Assembly (NCBI GenBank): GCA_004001285.1
Contig: AP018697.1
Location: 1,426,001 to 1,490,000 of the forward strand
Reading direction: 5' to 3'
Length of the DNA stretch: 64,000 nucleotides
From: Arthrobacter sp. MN05-02
GTDB lineage: Bacteria > Actinomycetota > Actinomycetes > Actinomycetales > Micrococcaceae
Both the position numbers and the translations under genes were made by a program. The notes below the pieces were generated by a model. That model was not told the DNA's origin. It made no database searches and worked only from the letters and a program-made list of their open reading frames with translations. Of this stretch, positions 1 to 10,285 are shown one piece after another (positions within the stretch are counted from its first letter, which is position 1; every line of letters starts with the position of its first letter).

Positions 1-156
1 GGAGGCAAGCGCGTCTTCAAGATGGCCCCGCTGCAGCACCACTTCGAGCTGAAGGGCTGGCAGGAGGTCACGGTGGTGGTCCGGTTCTGGATCCTGGCCG
101 GACTCTTCGTCGCCGCGGCGCTCGGGATCTTCTACGCGGAATGGGTCGTGGGATGA
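1..156 (+). CDS. mraY: MraY, phospho-MurNAc-pentapeptide transferase (3' end only)
   Basis: Only the last 51 residues are in the window; the reading frame is open from base 1 to a TGA. The visible part, with [15 protein letters not shown] followed by a last membrane helix and a short hydrophilic end, is the conserved C-terminus of MraY. This integral membrane enzyme transfers phospho-MurNAc-pentapeptide from UDP to undecaprenyl phosphate, making lipid I. Its stop overlaps the proposed murD start (ATGA), which is usual in this cluster. Confidence 0.95.
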   Translation, partial: GGKRVFKMAPLQHHFELKGWQEVTVVVRFWILAGLFVAAALGIFYAEWVVG

Positions 157-1736
157 GCGGATCGGACCGTGCCGGATCGACGGCCACCAACACCTGGGAG
201 ACACCCCGGCTCGCCGGCCTGACCACCTGGGATTCCGACTGGGCGGGCCTGCGCGTCGTCGTCGCGGGCATCGGGGCCTCGGGCTTCTCCGCGGCCGACA
301 CGCTCATCGAACTCGGGGCCGTCGTCGTCGTCGTCGACGCCGGCGCGACGGAGGAGAACGAGGCGAAGGCTGACACCCTGCGCATCGTCGGTGCGCACGC
401 CGTCCTGCTCGGCGCGGAGCACGCAGCCTCCCTGCCCGAGGTCGACGGGCAACCCGCCGACCTCGTCGTCACGTCTCCCGGCTGGCGCCCCACGCAGCCG
501 CTGCTCGCCGAGGCGGCGGCGGCCGGCGTGCCCATCTGGGGCGACGTCGAACTCGCCTGGCGGGTGCGGATCCGCGAAGGCCGCCCGACGGCGGAATGGC
601 TCACCATCACCGGGACCAACGGGAAGACCACCACCGTCGGACTGACGGAGTCCATGCTGGTCGCCGCAGGGAGACGTGCCGTCGCCGCCGGCAACGTCGG
701 CACGCCGATCCTCGACGTGATCCGCGATCCGCAGGGGTACGAGTTCCTCGCCGTCGAACTGTCGAGCTTCCAGCTGCACTGGGCGCACTCCGTCTCACCG
801 CTCGCGAGCGTCTGCCTCAACGTGGCCGAGGACCACGTGGACTGGCACGGCAGCTACGAGGCCTACCTCGCCGCCAAGGCCTCGGTCTACGAGCGCACGA
901 GGATCGCGTGCATCTACAACGTCGAGCAGCGTGAGACGGAGGCGATGGTCGAGGAGGCCGACGTCGTCGAGGGCTGCCGGGCCGTCGGATTCACCACCGG
1001 CATGCCGTCGGTCAGCATGATGGGCGTCGTCGAGGACCTCCTCGTGGACCGCGCCTTCATCGAGCAGCGCAGGGACTCGGCCGCGGAACTGGCCTCCATC
1101 AGCGAACTCGGCGAGGTCGTCCCGCGGCACCTGGTCGCCAACGCCCTCGCCGCCGCAGCCCTCGTCCGCGCGGCCGGTATCCCCGCGACGGCGGTGCGCG
1201 ACGGCATCCGGGCCTTCCAGCCCGGGGACCACCGGATCCAGGTCGTCGAGAACGAGGGCGGGGTGCTCTGGATCAACGATTCGAAAGCGACCAATCCGCA
1301 CGCGGCCTCGGCGTCGCTGGCCTCGTTCCAATCGGTCGTCTGGGTCGCGGGCGGACTGTCCAAGGGTGTCTCCTACGACGACCTCGTGACGGAGCACGCC
1401 CGCCGGCTGAAGGCCGTGGTGCTTCTCGGGACGGACCCCGCACCGCTGCAGGGCGCCCTCTCCCGACACGCACCCGATGTTCCGGTCTCCCTCCATCCCC
1501 TCCTTCACACTGGACAGGGGCGCAGCGCCGGCGGATCAGCCGATCCGGCCGCCGCCCTGATGCAGTGGGCCGTCGCCGAAGCGGCGCGCCTCGCCCAGGA
1601 CGGCGACACGGTGCTCCTGGCACCGGCCGCCGCGTCCATGGACCAGTTCTCCTCCTCCTATGCGCACCGGGGAGCCGCCTTCGTGGCGGCCGTCCGTGCA
1701 CGTGGCGGACAGGGGACAACCGCGAAGGAGTCGTGA
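153..1736 (+). CDS. murD: MurD, UDP-N-acetylmuramoyl-L-alanine--D-glutamate ligase
   Basis: A cytoplasmic Mur ligase that adds D-glutamate to UDP-MurNAc-L-Ala using ATP. An N-terminal Rossmann part ([14 protein letters not shown]) is followed by the ATP-binding GTNGKTTT at about residues 154-161, then the Mur ligase middle domain ([19 protein letters not shown]) and the C-terminal domain ([11 protein letters not shown]). I start at the ATG at 153, which overlaps the mraY stop as ATGA, rather than the in-frame ATG at 141. That gives 527 residues, slightly longer than E. coli MurD because of a longer N-terminus. The stop overlaps the ftsW start, so translation is probably coupled. Confidence 0.94.
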   Translation: MSGSDRAGSTATNTWETPRLAGLTTWDSDWAGLRVVVAGIGASGFSAADTLIELGAVVVVVDAGATEENEAKADTLRIVGAHAVLLGAEHAASLPEVDGQPADLVVTSPGWRPTQPLLAEAAAAGVPIWGDVELAWRVRIREGRPTAEWLTITGTNGKTTTVGLTESMLVAAGRRAVAAGNVGTPILDVIRDPQGYEFLAVELSSFQLHWAHSVSPLASVCLNVAEDHVDWHGSYEAYLAAKASVYERTRIACIYNVEQRETEAMVEEADVVEGCRAVGFTTGMPSVSMMGVVEDLLVDRAFIEQRRDSAAELASISELGEVVPRHLVANALAAAALVRAAGIPATAVRDGIRAFQPGDHRIQVVENEGGVLWINDSKATNPHAASASLASFQSVVWVAGGLSKGVSYDDLVTEHARRLKAVVLLGTDPAPLQGALSRHAPDVPVSLHPLLHTGQGRSAGGSADPAAALMQWAVAEAARLAQDGDTVLLAPAAASMDQFSSSYAHRGAAFVAAVRARGGQGTTAKES

Positions 1737-3168
1737 TGGTGGCTACGCCAACCCGTCCGGGAGGACGCAAGCCCTCGGTCCGGCCCGCCCGGACGAAGGA
1801 GACGGGCCGACCGGCCAGCTCCGCCGGCGTCGGCCCCGCGCACACTGCGACGCCCAGCGGGAGTGCCGCAGCGAAGGCACGGACCATCAAGTCCGGTGCC
1901 CCGACGGCGGATACCGCCACCACCGGATCCACCGACCGGGCGCGCACCGGACTCCGGGCCCGGCTGCAGCGCGGCTGGGTGCTGCTCGAGGGCTCCGACC
2001 GCGCGCCCACCGGGTCCAGTTACTACCTGATCCTCGGTTCCGCCCTCGCGCTGACCGCGATCGGGCTCATGATGGTCCTCTCGGCGTCCTCCGTCGAGGC
2101 GATCTCCGAGGGGAAGGACAGCTTCGACCTCTTCCTCAAGCAGGCCATGTGGGCCGGGGCCGGGCTCCTCCTGATGCTCGTCCTCTCCCGCCTGGGTCCG
2201 CGCGCCTACCGGGCCCTCGCGTGGCCGAGCCTCGGGATCGCGGTGGTGCTGCTGGTCCTGGTGCTCGTCATCGGGGTCGAGATCAACGGCAACAAGAACT
2301 GGGATCCGGATCGGCAGCCAGACCTTCCAGCCGTCCGAACCGACGAAGCTCGCCATCGCCCTGTGGTTCGCCGCCGTCCTCGAGCGGAAGAAGGCACTGA
2401 TCCGGGACTGGAAGCACGCCATGATCCCGGCGCTGCCCTTCGGCGGGCTCCCGATCGGCCTCGTCCTGATCGGCGGTGACCTCGGCACGGGCCTCGTGCT
2501 CATGATGATCGCCGGCGCGGCCCTGTTCTTCGCCGGCGCCCCGCTGAAGCTGTTCACCCTCACGGGTCTCGCCGCGCTGGCCGGTGCCCTGCTGATGGTC
2601 GCCACGAGTTCCAACCGCGGCGGGCGGATCAGCGCCTGGCTCGGCCTGAACTGCGACGACGGCGCCGATCTGTGCCTGCAGTCGGACAACGGCCTGTTCG
2701 CCATGGCGTCGGGCGGGTGGTTCGGCGTCGGCATCGGGCAGAGCCGGCAGAAGTGGAACTGGATCCCCGAAGCGCACAACGACTTCATCTTCGCCATCAT
2801 CGGCGAGGAGTTCGGCCTCATCGGCACCCCTCGTCGTCGTCCTCCTGTTCGGCATTCTCGCCGTCGCCACCATCAGGGTGGCCCTGCGCTACACCGATCC
2901 CTTCGTGCGGATCCTCATGGGATCCATCCTCGTGTGGCTGATCGGCCAGGCCTTCGTCAACATCGGCATGGTGACGGGCCTGCTGCCCGTCATCGGCGTG
3001 CCGCTGCCCTTCATCTCCTACGGCGGGTCCGCGCTGACGTTCACGCTGGCCGCCGTCGGCGTCCTCCTGTCCTTCGCGCGCAAGACGCCGCACGTCCCCA
3101 CCCCGGCGGCGTCTCCGCCGGTTCCCGCCACGACCTCCACCGCCGGAAGAAACCACGCACATTCATGA
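1736..3168 (+). CDS. ftsW: FtsW, septal SEDS glycosyltransferase (two apparent frameshifts)
   Basis: A SEDS-family polytopic membrane protein that polymerises lipid II at the division septum. The ATG at 1736 overlaps the murD stop and follows a GAAGGAG ribosome site. After about 90 hydrophilic residues the helices begin ([19 protein letters not shown]). The reading frame breaks twice. At 2301-2303 a GGG where GG is expected interrupts [20 protein letters not shown], the conserved SEDS motif. At 2827-2830 a CCCC where CCC is expected interrupts [18 protein letters not shown]. Removing one base at each site restores a 476-residue protein ending in the family motif [11 protein letters not shown]. 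Because FtsW is needed for division, I read both as sequence errors. The end overlaps murG (ATGA). Confidence 0.9.
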
Positions 3169-4285
3169 CCTCCTCCACCCCTGACCATCCCGTGTCGGTC
3201 GTCCTCGCGGGCGGCGGCACGGCCGGCCACATCAGTCCCCTCCTCGCGATCGCGGGGGCGATCGTCGAACGGCAGCCGGGTGCACGCATCACGGCCGTGG
3301 GCACCGAGGCGGGGATGGAGACCCGGCTGGTCCCCGCCGCCGGCTTCGACCTGCGCACCATCGACCGGGTGCCCATGCCGCGGCGACCCTCCATCGACCT
3401 CGTCAAACTGCCCGTCCGCCTCGTCCGGGGGCCGTGCGACAGGCGCGCACCATCCTCGCGCATACCGCAGCGGACGTCGTCGTCGGGGTCGGCGGGTACG
3501 TCTCCACACCCGTCTACCTCGCAGCCTGGACTCGGCGGATCCCGATCGTCATCCACGAGGCCAACGCGCGTCCCGGGATCGCCAACCGGGTGGGTGCGCG
3601 GATCGCGGCGCGCGTCGCCGTCGCCTTCGAGGGCACCGGGCTGCGCGACGCCGTGCTGGTGGGCATGCCCATGCGCCGCAGCATCTCCGGACTCGACCGC
3701 GCAGCCGGCCGCGAGGACGCCCGGGCGTCGCTCGGGCTCGATCCGGACCGTCCCACCCTGATCGTGACCGGCGGATCCTCCGGTGCGGCCAGCCTCAACC
3801 GGGCCGTGGCCGCGGCGGTGCCCGACCTGGTCGCCGCCGGCATCCAGGTCCTCCACATCACGGGACGCGGCAAGCAGGTCCTCGGTGGGGACGGCTCCGT
3901 GCTGGCGATGCCGGGCTACCACCAGGTCGAGTTCGTCGACGGCATGGAGCACGTCTACGCGGCAGCCGACCTCCTGGTCGCCCGCGCCGGTGCCGCCACC
4001 GTCAGCGAGGTCAGCGCCGTGGGCGTCCCCGCCGTCCTCGTGCCCCTGCCGCACGGCAACGGCGAGCAACGACTCAACGCGGCAGGGCTGACGGAATCCG
4101 GCGGCGCCCTCCTGGTCGACGACCGGGCGTTCACCGCTGAGTGGATCCGCGACACCGTCCTCCCGCTCGTCGCCGACGAGGCCCGGCTCGCCCGGATGTC
4201 CCGGGCATCGCACGCCCGTGGCGTGCGCGACGCCGACCGGCGGATGGCCGACCTCGTCCTCGCCGCCGCACGAGGCGCCCGGTGA
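3165..4285 (+). CDS. murG: MurG, lipid II-forming GlcNAc transferase (one apparent frameshift)
   Basis: A GT28-family glycosyltransferase at the inner face of the membrane that adds GlcNAc to lipid I, making lipid II. The N-terminal [15 protein letters not shown] loop and the C-terminal donor-site motifs ([36 protein letters not shown]) are clear. The frame is lost at 3427-3431, where five Gs stand for an expected six. Adding one base joins [11 protein letters not shown] to AVRQARTIL and gives 373 residues, the normal length. The start overlaps the ftsW stop and the stop overlaps the murC GTG. An error in a G run is more likely than real inactivation of an essential gene. Confidence 0.92.
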
Positions 4286-5823
4286 GCGCGGAACGCGAGG
4301 AAGCAGCCCGGCGGGCGGGATCGGCGCCCCGGATGACGACGACGGCCCCCGAAGGGGCAGGGACGGAAGGCAGCGGTATCGCAACCACCAGCACTGCGCC
4401 GGCGCTCGACGCCGGACTGCAGCAACCCGTGCATTTCATCGGACTCGGCGGTGCCGGCATGTCGGCCGTCGCCCGGGTCCTCCTCGGACAGGGCCTGCGG
4501 GTCTCGGGCTCGGATGCGGCGGATTCGAAGGGGCTCCGTGCGCTGTCGGCGCTCGGGGCCGACGTGACCGTGGGGCATTCCGCGGACGCGGTACCCGACA
4601 CCGGGACGATCGTCGTGTCCTCGGCGATCCGCGACGCGAACCCGGAACTGGTCGAGGCACGCCGTCGCGGCCTGCCGGTGCTGCACCGTTCGGAGGCACT
4701 CGCGGCGGCGATGACCGGCCAGCAGGCCGTCGCCGTCGCCGGCACGCACGGCAAGACCACGACGACGGCGATGATCACCGTCCTCCTGCGCAACGCCGGC
4801 GTGGGTCCGTCCTTCGCCATCGGGGGAGACGTGGCCGCGCTCGGCGTCAACGCCGAGTGGGCGGGCGGACGGGTCTTCGTCGCCGAAGCGGACGAATCGG
4901 ACGGCTCGTTCCTGAACTACGAGCCCCGCGTCGCCGTCGTGACGAATGTCGAAGCGGACCACCTGGACCACTACGGGACGGCGGACGCGGTCCATGCGGC
5001 CTTCGGCGCCTTCGCCCGGCGCCTCCCCGAGGACGGGCTCCTGGTGGCGTGCGCCGACGACCCCGGTGCCGCCGCACTGGCCGCCGGGATACCGGAGCCA
5101 CGCCGCGTGCGCACCTACGGCTACGCCGGGACGGCGGACATCCGGATCAGTGACACGAGGGCCGTGGGCAGCACCACCAACAGCGTCCTGTCCTTCGCCG
5201 TCGACGGCCTGGACGCGCAGCAGGAACTGCAGCTGAGCGTGCCGGGGCGCCACAACATCCTCAATGCCGCTGCAGCCTTCGCCGTCGCCCTCGAACTCGG
5301 GGTGGATCCGGCCGTCGCCGCGACCGGTCTGTCGCTCTTCTCCGGCGCCGCGCGACGTTTCGAGGCCAGGGGAGAAGGCGACGGTGTACGGGTCTTCGAC
5401 GACTACGCCCACCATCCCACCGAGGTCCACGCCGCCCTGACGGCCGCCAGGACCGTGGCGGGGGAGCACGGGGTGCATGTCCTGTTCCAGCCCCACCTGT
5501 TCTCCCGGACCCGGGAGTTCGCCGCGGGCTTCGCCGAGGCACTGTCCCTCGCGGATTCGGCGACCGTGCTGCCGGTGTACGCGGCACGCGAGGACCCGGT
5601 CGACGACGTCGGCGGCTGGACCATCACCGACCTCATGCCGGGTGCCGGCGCCTCCTATCGGGAGGACCCGGTCGAGGCCCTCCGCTCCGTGGTCGACCGG
5701 GCGGAACCCGGTGACATCATCCTGACCGTCGGGGCGGGTGACGTCACCAAGTACGGCATCCGGCTGGTCGGCCTCCTGAAGGAGCGGGCGGAAGGAACAG
5801 GACCGGCGGGGACCGGCGCATGA
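4282..5823 (+). CDS. murC: MurC, UDP-N-acetylmuramate--L-alanine ligase
   Basis: A cytoplasmic Mur ligase that adds L-alanine to UDP-MurNAc. The Rossmann start [15 protein letters not shown], the ATP loop GTHGKTTTT at about residues 154-162, [12 protein letters not shown] and the C-terminal [11 protein letters not shown] are all present. The GTG at 4282 overlaps the murG stop (GTGA) and is my choice, giving 513 residues. An ATG at 4333 would shorten the poorly conserved N-terminus by 17 residues and cannot be excluded. The stop overlaps the ftsQ ATG. No ddl gene lies between murC and ftsQ, as is usual in Actinobacteria. Confidence 0.94.
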   Translation: MSAEREEAARRAGSAPRMTTTAPEGAGTEGSGIATTSTAPALDAGLQQPVHFIGLGGAGMSAVARVLLGQGLRVSGSDAADSKGLRALSALGADVTVGHSADAVPDTGTIVVSSAIRDANPELVEARRRGLPVLHRSEALAAAMTGQQAVAVAGTHGKTTTTAMITVLLRNAGVGPSFAIGGDVAALGVNAEWAGGRVFVAEADESDGSFLNYEPRVAVVTNVEADHLDHYGTADAVHAAFGAFARRLPEDGLLVACADDPGAAALAAGIPEPRRVRTYGYAGTADIRISDTRAVGSTTNSVLSFAVDGLDAQQELQLSVPGRHNILNAAAAFAVALELGVDPAVAATGLSLFSGAARRFEARGEGDGVRVFDDYAHHPTEVHAALTAARTVAGEHGVHVLFQPHLFSRTREFAAGFAEALSLADSATVLPVYAAREDPVDDVGGWTITDLMPGAGASYREDPVEALRSVVDRAEPGDIILTVGAGDVTKYGIRLVGLLKERAEGTGPAGTGA

Positions 5824-6644
5824 CGCCGAGGAAGCCACGCATCGCCCGGGTGCCGGCCGCGCCGAAGGCCGGGGCGAAAGCCGGCTCGGTCGTGCCCGAC
5901 GGCGCGGACGGACCGGCCCCCGCCGGGAAGGTCCTCGAGTTCCCCGCGCCCCGACGGTCCCACCGGGTGCGGAACACCGTCCTGGCCATCACGGCGCTCG
6001 TGCTGGTCCTCGGCGGCGTGGTCGCATACGTCGTGTTCTCCCCGGCACTGGCGCTGAGGACGGTCGTCGTGGAGGGCAACTCGCTGGTCACCGCCGCGGA
6101 GGTCGAGACGGCCCTCGCTCCGCTGATGGGGACGTCCCTGACGAGGATCGCGCCGGACCAGGTCCGCGGGCTGCTGGCGGACAAGGCGCCAATCGAGGAC
6201 GTCGGGATCGCCGCCGAGCCCCCGTCGACGCTCGTGGTCACCGTCCGCGAACGCGTACCCGTCGCCGTCCTGCAGAACGGGGGCGAGTTCGTGCTGATCG
6301 ACGCGGACGGCCGCCAGCTGACCACCGTGGCGCGACGGGACGAGGTGAAGCTGCCGTTGATCGACGGCGGGACCAACGCGGTCAACTCCGAGGTCTTCTC
6401 CTCGATCACGGCGGTCCTGGCGGAGTTGCCCGTCTCCGTGCTGTCCCGGCTGAACAGCGCCTCGGCGGCGAGCGTCGACTCGATCCAGCTCTCACTGGCC
6501 GGGGACCGGAAGATCTTCTGGGGCAGCTCGGAGCGCAGTTCCGAGAAGGCGAGCGTCCTGGAGGCGATGCTCGCGATGCCCGCGACCGATCCGCCGGTGA
6601 AGGTGTTCGACGTGAGCACGCCCGACCGGCCGGTCACCCGATGA
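5820..6644 (+). CDS. ftsQ: FtsQ/DivIB, divisome membrane protein
   Basis: A bitopic cell-division protein. A basic cytoplasmic tail of about 48 residues precedes one membrane helix at about 50-73 (TVLAITALVLVLGGVVAYVV). A POTRA domain follows (LRTVVVEGNSLVTAAEVETA) with the RIAPDQVRGLLADKAPIEDVGI stretch, and then the FtsQ domain (VPVAVLQNGGEFVLIDADG). The start ATG overlaps the murC stop (ATGA). At 274 residues it is of ordinary size for Actinobacteria. It is the last gene of the tightly overlapping mraY-ftsQ run; ftsZ follows after a 253-base gap with its own promoter signals. Confidence 0.9.
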   Translation: MTPRKPRIARVPAAPKAGAKAGSVVPDGADGPAPAGKVLEFPAPRRSHRVRNTVLAITALVLVLGGVVAYVVFSPALALRTVVVEGNSLVTAAEVETALAPLMGTSLTRIAPDQVRGLLADKAPIEDVGIAAEPPSTLVVTVRERVPVAVLQNGGEFVLIDADGRQLTTVARRDEVKLPLIDGGTNAVNSEVFSSITAVLAELPVSVLSRLNSASAASVDSIQLSLAGDRKIFWGSSERSSEKASVLEAMLAMPATDPPVKVFDVSTPDRPVTR

Positions 6645-6739
6645 GGCTCGGCAGCCGGGGATGCGGTGCGGCCTGCGGTCGCACGCGCCGCGAAAAGAGT
6701 ACACAGCGCATCGGATGACCGACACGCGGCGTCAGGTCA

Positions 6740-6768
6740 TTGCAACGCGGAGCGCATACACCTAGCGT
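6740..6768 (+). promoter_or_regulatory. Candidate sigma-70 type promoter upstream of ftsZ
   Basis: TTGCAA at 6740-6745 and TAGCGT at 6763-6768 are separated by exactly 17 bases, close to the actinobacterial housekeeping pattern. Transcription would start about 125 bases before the ftsZ GTG, leaving a long leader. The TAGCGTCGA around the -10 recurs at 9606-9614 ahead of sepF. The call rests on matching by eye. Confidence 0.5.
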
Positions 6769-6784
6769 CGAACATAGAAGTTAC

Positions 6785-6840
6785 TTGACATAACGTTAAC
6801 TCTCAACCTGAACGTTAACGTTGATGCAGGTAAAGGTTGA
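6785..6840 (+). repeat. AT-rich repeat block in the ftsZ leader
   Basis: An unusually AT-rich patch between TTGACA (6785-6790) and the ftsZ ribosome site. AACGTTAAC occurs at 6792-6800 and again at 6811-6819, 19 bases apart. The second copy extends to the perfect palindrome AACGTTAACGTT (6811-6822). TCAACCT (6803-6809) and AGGTTGA (6834-6840) form an outer inverted pair. It could be a second promoter with an operator, or a structured leader. No known regulator is assigned. Confidence 0.45.
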
Positions 6841-6897
6841 ACCCGGAACACCGGCAGCCCCCGTACAGCACACAGATTCGAACAAGGGACACAGGAC

Positions 6898-8097
6898 GTG
6901 GCAGCACCTCAGAATTACTTGGCCGTCATCAAGGTCGTCGGCATCGGCGGCGGCGGCGTCAACGCCGTCAACCGCATGATCGAGGTCGGGCTCCGTGGCG
7001 TGGAGTTCATTGCCATCAATACCGACGCGCAGGCGCTGCTGATGAGCGACGCGGACGTCAAGCTCGACGTCGGTCGCGAACTGACCCGCGGCCTCGGCGC
7101 GGGAGCGGACCCGGAGGTAGGCCGCCGCGCGGCGGAGGACCACTCCGAGGAGATCGAGGAAGTCCTGCGCGGAGCCGACATGGTCTTCGTGACCGCCGGC
7201 GAAGGCGGCGGCACGGGCACCGGCGGCGCTCCCGTCGTCGCCCGGATCGCGCGCTCCCTCGGTGCCCTGACCATCGGCGTCGTCACCCGCCCGTTCACGT
7301 TCGAGGGCCGGCGGCGCTCGAACCAGGCCGAGAGCGGCATCGACACCCTCCGCGAGGAGGTCGACACGCTCATCGTGATCCCGAACGACCGGCTGCTCTC
7401 CATCAGCGACCGGAACGTCTCGATGCTCGACGCGTTCCGCTCCGCCGACCAGGTGCTGCTCTCCGGTGTCCAGGGCATCACGGACCTCATCACCACGCCG
7501 GGCCTGATCAACCTCGACTTCGCCGACGTGAAGTCCGTCATGCAGGGCGCCGGATCGGCGCTCATGGGCATCGGTTCGGCGCGCGGCGAGGATCGCGCCG
7601 TCAAAGCCGCGGAGCTCGCCATCGCATCGCCGCTGCTCGAAGCCTCGATCGACGGCGCGCACGGCGTGCTGCTCTCGATCCAGGGTGGTTCGGACCTCGG
7701 TCTCTTCGAGATCAATGAGGCCGCCCGCCTCGTGCAGGAGGTCGCACACCCCGAGGCGAACATCATCTTCGGTGCGGTCATCGACGATGCGCTGGGCGAC
7801 GAGGCGCGCGTGACCGTGATCGCGGCCGGCTTCGACCAGGTGGACGCCACCTCGCAGCCCGCCGCCGCCGCTGCGCCCGCGTCGCGGCCGGCCGTCGCGC
7901 CGAGCGTCGGGGGGGACCAGCAGCGCATGGCGGGAGCCGCCACCGCCGGCCTCGGCGCATGGTCGCAGCAGCGTGCGCAGAACGTGCAGGCAGTGCCCGC
8001 GGATTCGGGCTTCGACGTCGACCTCCCCGCGATCGTCGAACCCGACTTCTCGGCCGGACGGTCCGACGACCTCGACGTCCCCGACTTCCTCAAGTAG
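6898..8097 (+). CDS. ftsZ: FtsZ, tubulin-like cell-division GTPase
   Basis: Forms the Z ring. [13 protein letters not shown] near residue 17, the tubulin signature [10 protein letters not shown] at about 101-110, and FTFEGRRR are all conserved. A Pro/Ala/Gln-rich linker ends in the acidic tail [10 protein letters not shown], the binding site for partners such as SepF. The start is a GTG at 6898 (AAGGGA upstream), with the usual [15 protein letters not shown] beginning; 399 residues. It lies 253 bases behind ftsQ and 3 bases ahead of pgeF. Confidence 0.97.
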   Translation: MAAPQNYLAVIKVVGIGGGGVNAVNRMIEVGLRGVEFIAINTDAQALLMSDADVKLDVGRELTRGLGAGADPEVGRRAAEDHSEEIEEVLRGADMVFVTAGEGGGTGTGGAPVVARIARSLGALTIGVVTRPFTFEGRRRSNQAESGIDTLREEVDTLIVIPNDRLLSISDRNVSMLDAFRSADQVLLSGVQGITDLITTPGLINLDFADVKSVMQGAGSALMGIGSARGEDRAVKAAELAIASPLLEASIDGAHGVLLSIQGGSDLGLFEINEAARLVQEVAHPEANIIFGAVIDDALGDEARVTVIAAGFDQVDATSQPAAAAAPASRPAVAPSVGGDQQRMAGAATAGLGAWSQQRAQNVQAVPADSGFDVDLPAIVEPDFSAGRSDDLDVPDFLK

Positions 8098-8100
8098 TCG

Positions 8101-8850
8101 GTGGACGCAGCCGACGGTCCCGGACGCACCTCCCCGTTCTACTGGAACGCGGAGGTGCGTCCGGGTCTCCGGGTCGCCTTCACCGCCGTGGCCGCCGGCA
8201 ACCTCGCCCTCCATGTCGGGGATGCCCCGGACGTCGTCCGGGACAACAGGCGGGGGATCGAGGAGGAGCTGGGTGTCCCCGCGGGGTCCCTCCGGTTCAT
8301 GAGCCAGACCCATTCCGACCGGGTCGCCCTGGTCGCCCCCGACGATCCCGTCCCCCCGGACGCGGATGCGATGGTGTCCCTCGACGGTGGTGAGCCGCTG
8401 GCCGTGCTCGTCGCCGACTGCGTCCCGATCGTCCTCGCGGACGCTGCGGTCGCCGACGGCGGTACGGGCGCCACGGCCGTCGTGCATGCCGGCCGTGCCG
8501 GTGTCGGCAACGGGATCGTCGAAGGCGCCGTCCGCCTGTTGCGTCGCCACGGCGCCCGGGACCTGGCAGCGTGGATCGGGCCCTCGGTGTGCGGATCCTG
8601 CTACGAGGTACCTGCCGGGATGATGGAGTCGATCGCCCTCACCGTCCCGGAGGCCGCGTCGCGGACACCGTCGGGAACGCCGGCGCTCGACCTCCCGGCG
8701 GCCGTCCACCGCCAGCTGGCGCGGTCGTCCGTCCGGGCCGAGCGGGTCGAAGGCTGCGGTCCGGCCTGCACGCTGGAGAATCCCGGACTCTACTCGCACC
8801 GGCGGGAACCCGGAGCGGGCAGGATCGCCGGGCTGGTGTGGCGGGCATGA
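8101..8850 (+). CDS. pgeF: PgeF-type protein (peptidoglycan editing factor, laccase domain)
   Basis: A YfiH/DUF152 family protein, a purine-nucleoside-processing fold linked in E. coli to the removal of wrongly built muropeptide precursors. The three metal-ligand motifs are visible: MSQTHSDRV (His), VADCVPIV (Cys) and VVHAGRAGVGNG (His), and the ending CTLENPGLYSHRR is typical. The start is a GTG three bases after the ftsZ stop; 249 residues. Its stop overlaps the next ATG. The ftsZ-pgeF-yggS-sepF order is standard in Actinobacteria. Confidence 0.88.
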   Translation: MDAADGPGRTSPFYWNAEVRPGLRVAFTAVAAGNLALHVGDAPDVVRDNRRGIEEELGVPAGSLRFMSQTHSDRVALVAPDDPVPPDADAMVSLDGGEPLAVLVADCVPIVLADAAVADGGTGATAVVHAGRAGVGNGIVEGAVRLLRRHGARDLAAWIGPSVCGSCYEVPAGMMESIALTVPEAASRTPSGTPALDLPAAVHRQLARSSVRAERVEGCGPACTLENPGLYSHRREPGAGRIAGLVWRA

Positions 8851-9608
8851 ACCGTCCGGTGGATGCATCCGGGCAGGACGACGACCGCGCTCGCGAGCTC
8901 GAGGAACGGCTCGGCGCGGTCCGCGATCGCATCTCCGCTGCGGCGGCCGCCGCCCGCCGCCCGGTGCCCGAGCTCATCGTGGTCACCAAGTACTTCCCGG
9001 CATCCGACGTGCGCATCCTGGCGGGCCTCGGCGTCACCGACGTGGGGGAGAACCGGGACCAGGAAGCCGCCGCGAAGGCAGCCGAACTCGAACCGCTCGG
9101 TCTGGCATGGCACTTCATCGGCCAGCTGCAGACCAACAAGGCGAAGTCGGTCGTCCGTTATGCGCGCAGCGTCCACTCCGTGGACCGCGCCCCGCTCGTC
9201 TCCGCCCTGGGCAAGGCCGTCGCCGCGGAGCAGGAGCGGCGGGCCGCAGCGGGGCGTGACGCGCGGAGCGACCTCGACTGCTTCCTCCAGTTCACCCTCG
9301 ACGAGGACGCCGGCTCCGGCGGCCGCGGAGGCGCCCTCCCGGAGGAGGCGGGCGCGCTGGCCGAGGCCGTCGCCGCCGAGGACGGCCTGCGCCTGGCCGG
9401 AGTGATGGCCGTGGCGCCGCTCGGCGTCCCGCCCGCCCGGGCGTTCGCCCGACTCCTGGGGATCGCCGGCACCGTACGTGCCGTGGATCCTTCCGCATCG
9501 GCCGTGTCGGCGGGGATGAGCGGCGATCTCGAGGACGCGGTGGCCGCCGGGGCGACACACCTGCGGATCGGTTCTGATGTCCTCGGTCCCCGTCCGGCCG
9601 TGGGGTAG
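8847..9608 (+). CDS. YggS-family pyridoxal-phosphate homeostasis protein
   Basis: A PLP-binding protein of the YggS/PROSC family, with no known enzymatic turnover, that buffers free pyridoxal phosphate. The PLP lysine lies in LIVVTKYFPASDV; VGENRDQEA, WHFIGQLQTNKAK and the C-terminal SAGMSGDLEDAVAAGATHLRIG are family motifs. The ATG at 8847 overlaps the pgeF stop (ATGA) and gives 253 residues. An insertion rich in Ala, Arg and Gly (about residues 130-170) makes it slightly longer than the bacterial average. Confidence 0.9.
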   Translation: MNRPVDASGQDDDRARELEERLGAVRDRISAAAAAARRPVPELIVVTKYFPASDVRILAGLGVTDVGENRDQEAAAKAAELEPLGLAWHFIGQLQTNKAKSVVRYARSVHSVDRAPLVSALGKAVAAEQERRAAAGRDARSDLDCFLQFTLDEDAGSGGRGGALPEEAGALAEAVAAEDGLRLAGVMAVAPLGVPPARAFARLLGIAGTVRAVDPSASAVSAGMSGDLEDAVAAGATHLRIGSDVLGPRPAVG

Positions 9609-9704
9609 CGTCGAGGCTGTAACGGCGGCACGACGGGCAGTCGGGCCGGCCGCGTGCGGCACGGCCCCGGCGCCCACCAATCCACTTCCAGAACAGGAGT
9701 CACC

Positions 9705-10226
9705 ATGGCTGGGACACTGCGCAAGACGATGATCTACCTTGGGCTCGCCGACGGTGATGAGCACTACGAGCCCGAAACGAAGAGCGCGCACAGCAGGAAC
9801 GAGGAATATTCAGTGGACTACGACCGCGACGAGCGTCACCTCGAGCCGGCTCCCGCCGTCACCCGGGTCGCTCCCGCCGAGGAGTACCGCGCCCCGGTCA
9901 CACCGATCAAGCGTGCGCCGTCGTCCCGCGAGGATTCCGGCGCCCTGCGCCAGATCACCACCATCCACCCCCGGTCGTACAACGACGCGAAGCTGATCGG
10001 CGAGAGCTTCCGCGACGGCATCCCGGTGATCATGAACGTCACGGACATGGGCGAGGCCGATGCCAAGCGCCTCGTCGACTTCTCGGCAGGCCTCGTGTTC
10101 GGCCTCCACGGCAGCATCGAGCGCGTCACCAATAAGGTGTTCCTGCTGTCGCCGTCGTATATTGAAGTCCTCGGCGAGGACCTGAAGGCAAGCGAAGCGC
10201 AGACCAGCTTCTTCAACCAGAGCTGA
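9705..10226 (+). CDS. sepF: SepF, FtsZ-anchoring division protein
   Basis: A cytoplasmic protein that binds the FtsZ tail and the membrane; where ftsA is missing, as in Actinobacteria, it anchors the Z ring. The N-terminal amphipathic start [16 protein letters not shown] is the membrane-binding helix. A charged linker follows, then the SepF domain ([55 protein letters not shown]). The ATG at 9705 with AGGAG just upstream is chosen over a start 17 codons earlier. It has 173 residues. Confidence 0.95.
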   Translation: MAGTLRKTMIYLGLADGDEHYEPETKSAHSRNEEYSVDYDRDERHLEPAPAVTRVAPAEEYRAPVTPIKRAPSSREDSGALRQITTIHPRSYNDAKLIGESFRDGIPVIMNVTDMGEADAKRLVDFSAGLVFGLHGSIERVTNKVFLLSPSYIEVLGEDLKASEAQTSFFNQS

Positions 10227-10285
10227 CCCCAGCGGCCGCCACGGTCGCCTCCGACCCATAAGGCCCGAAGGACTGGAACTGCTCT

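Noticed and set aside
2301-3431. Programmed frameshifting in ftsW and murG
   Set aside because: No slippery heptamer with a following structure common to the sites, both + and - changes, and many other genes affected in the same way; sequencing error is simpler.
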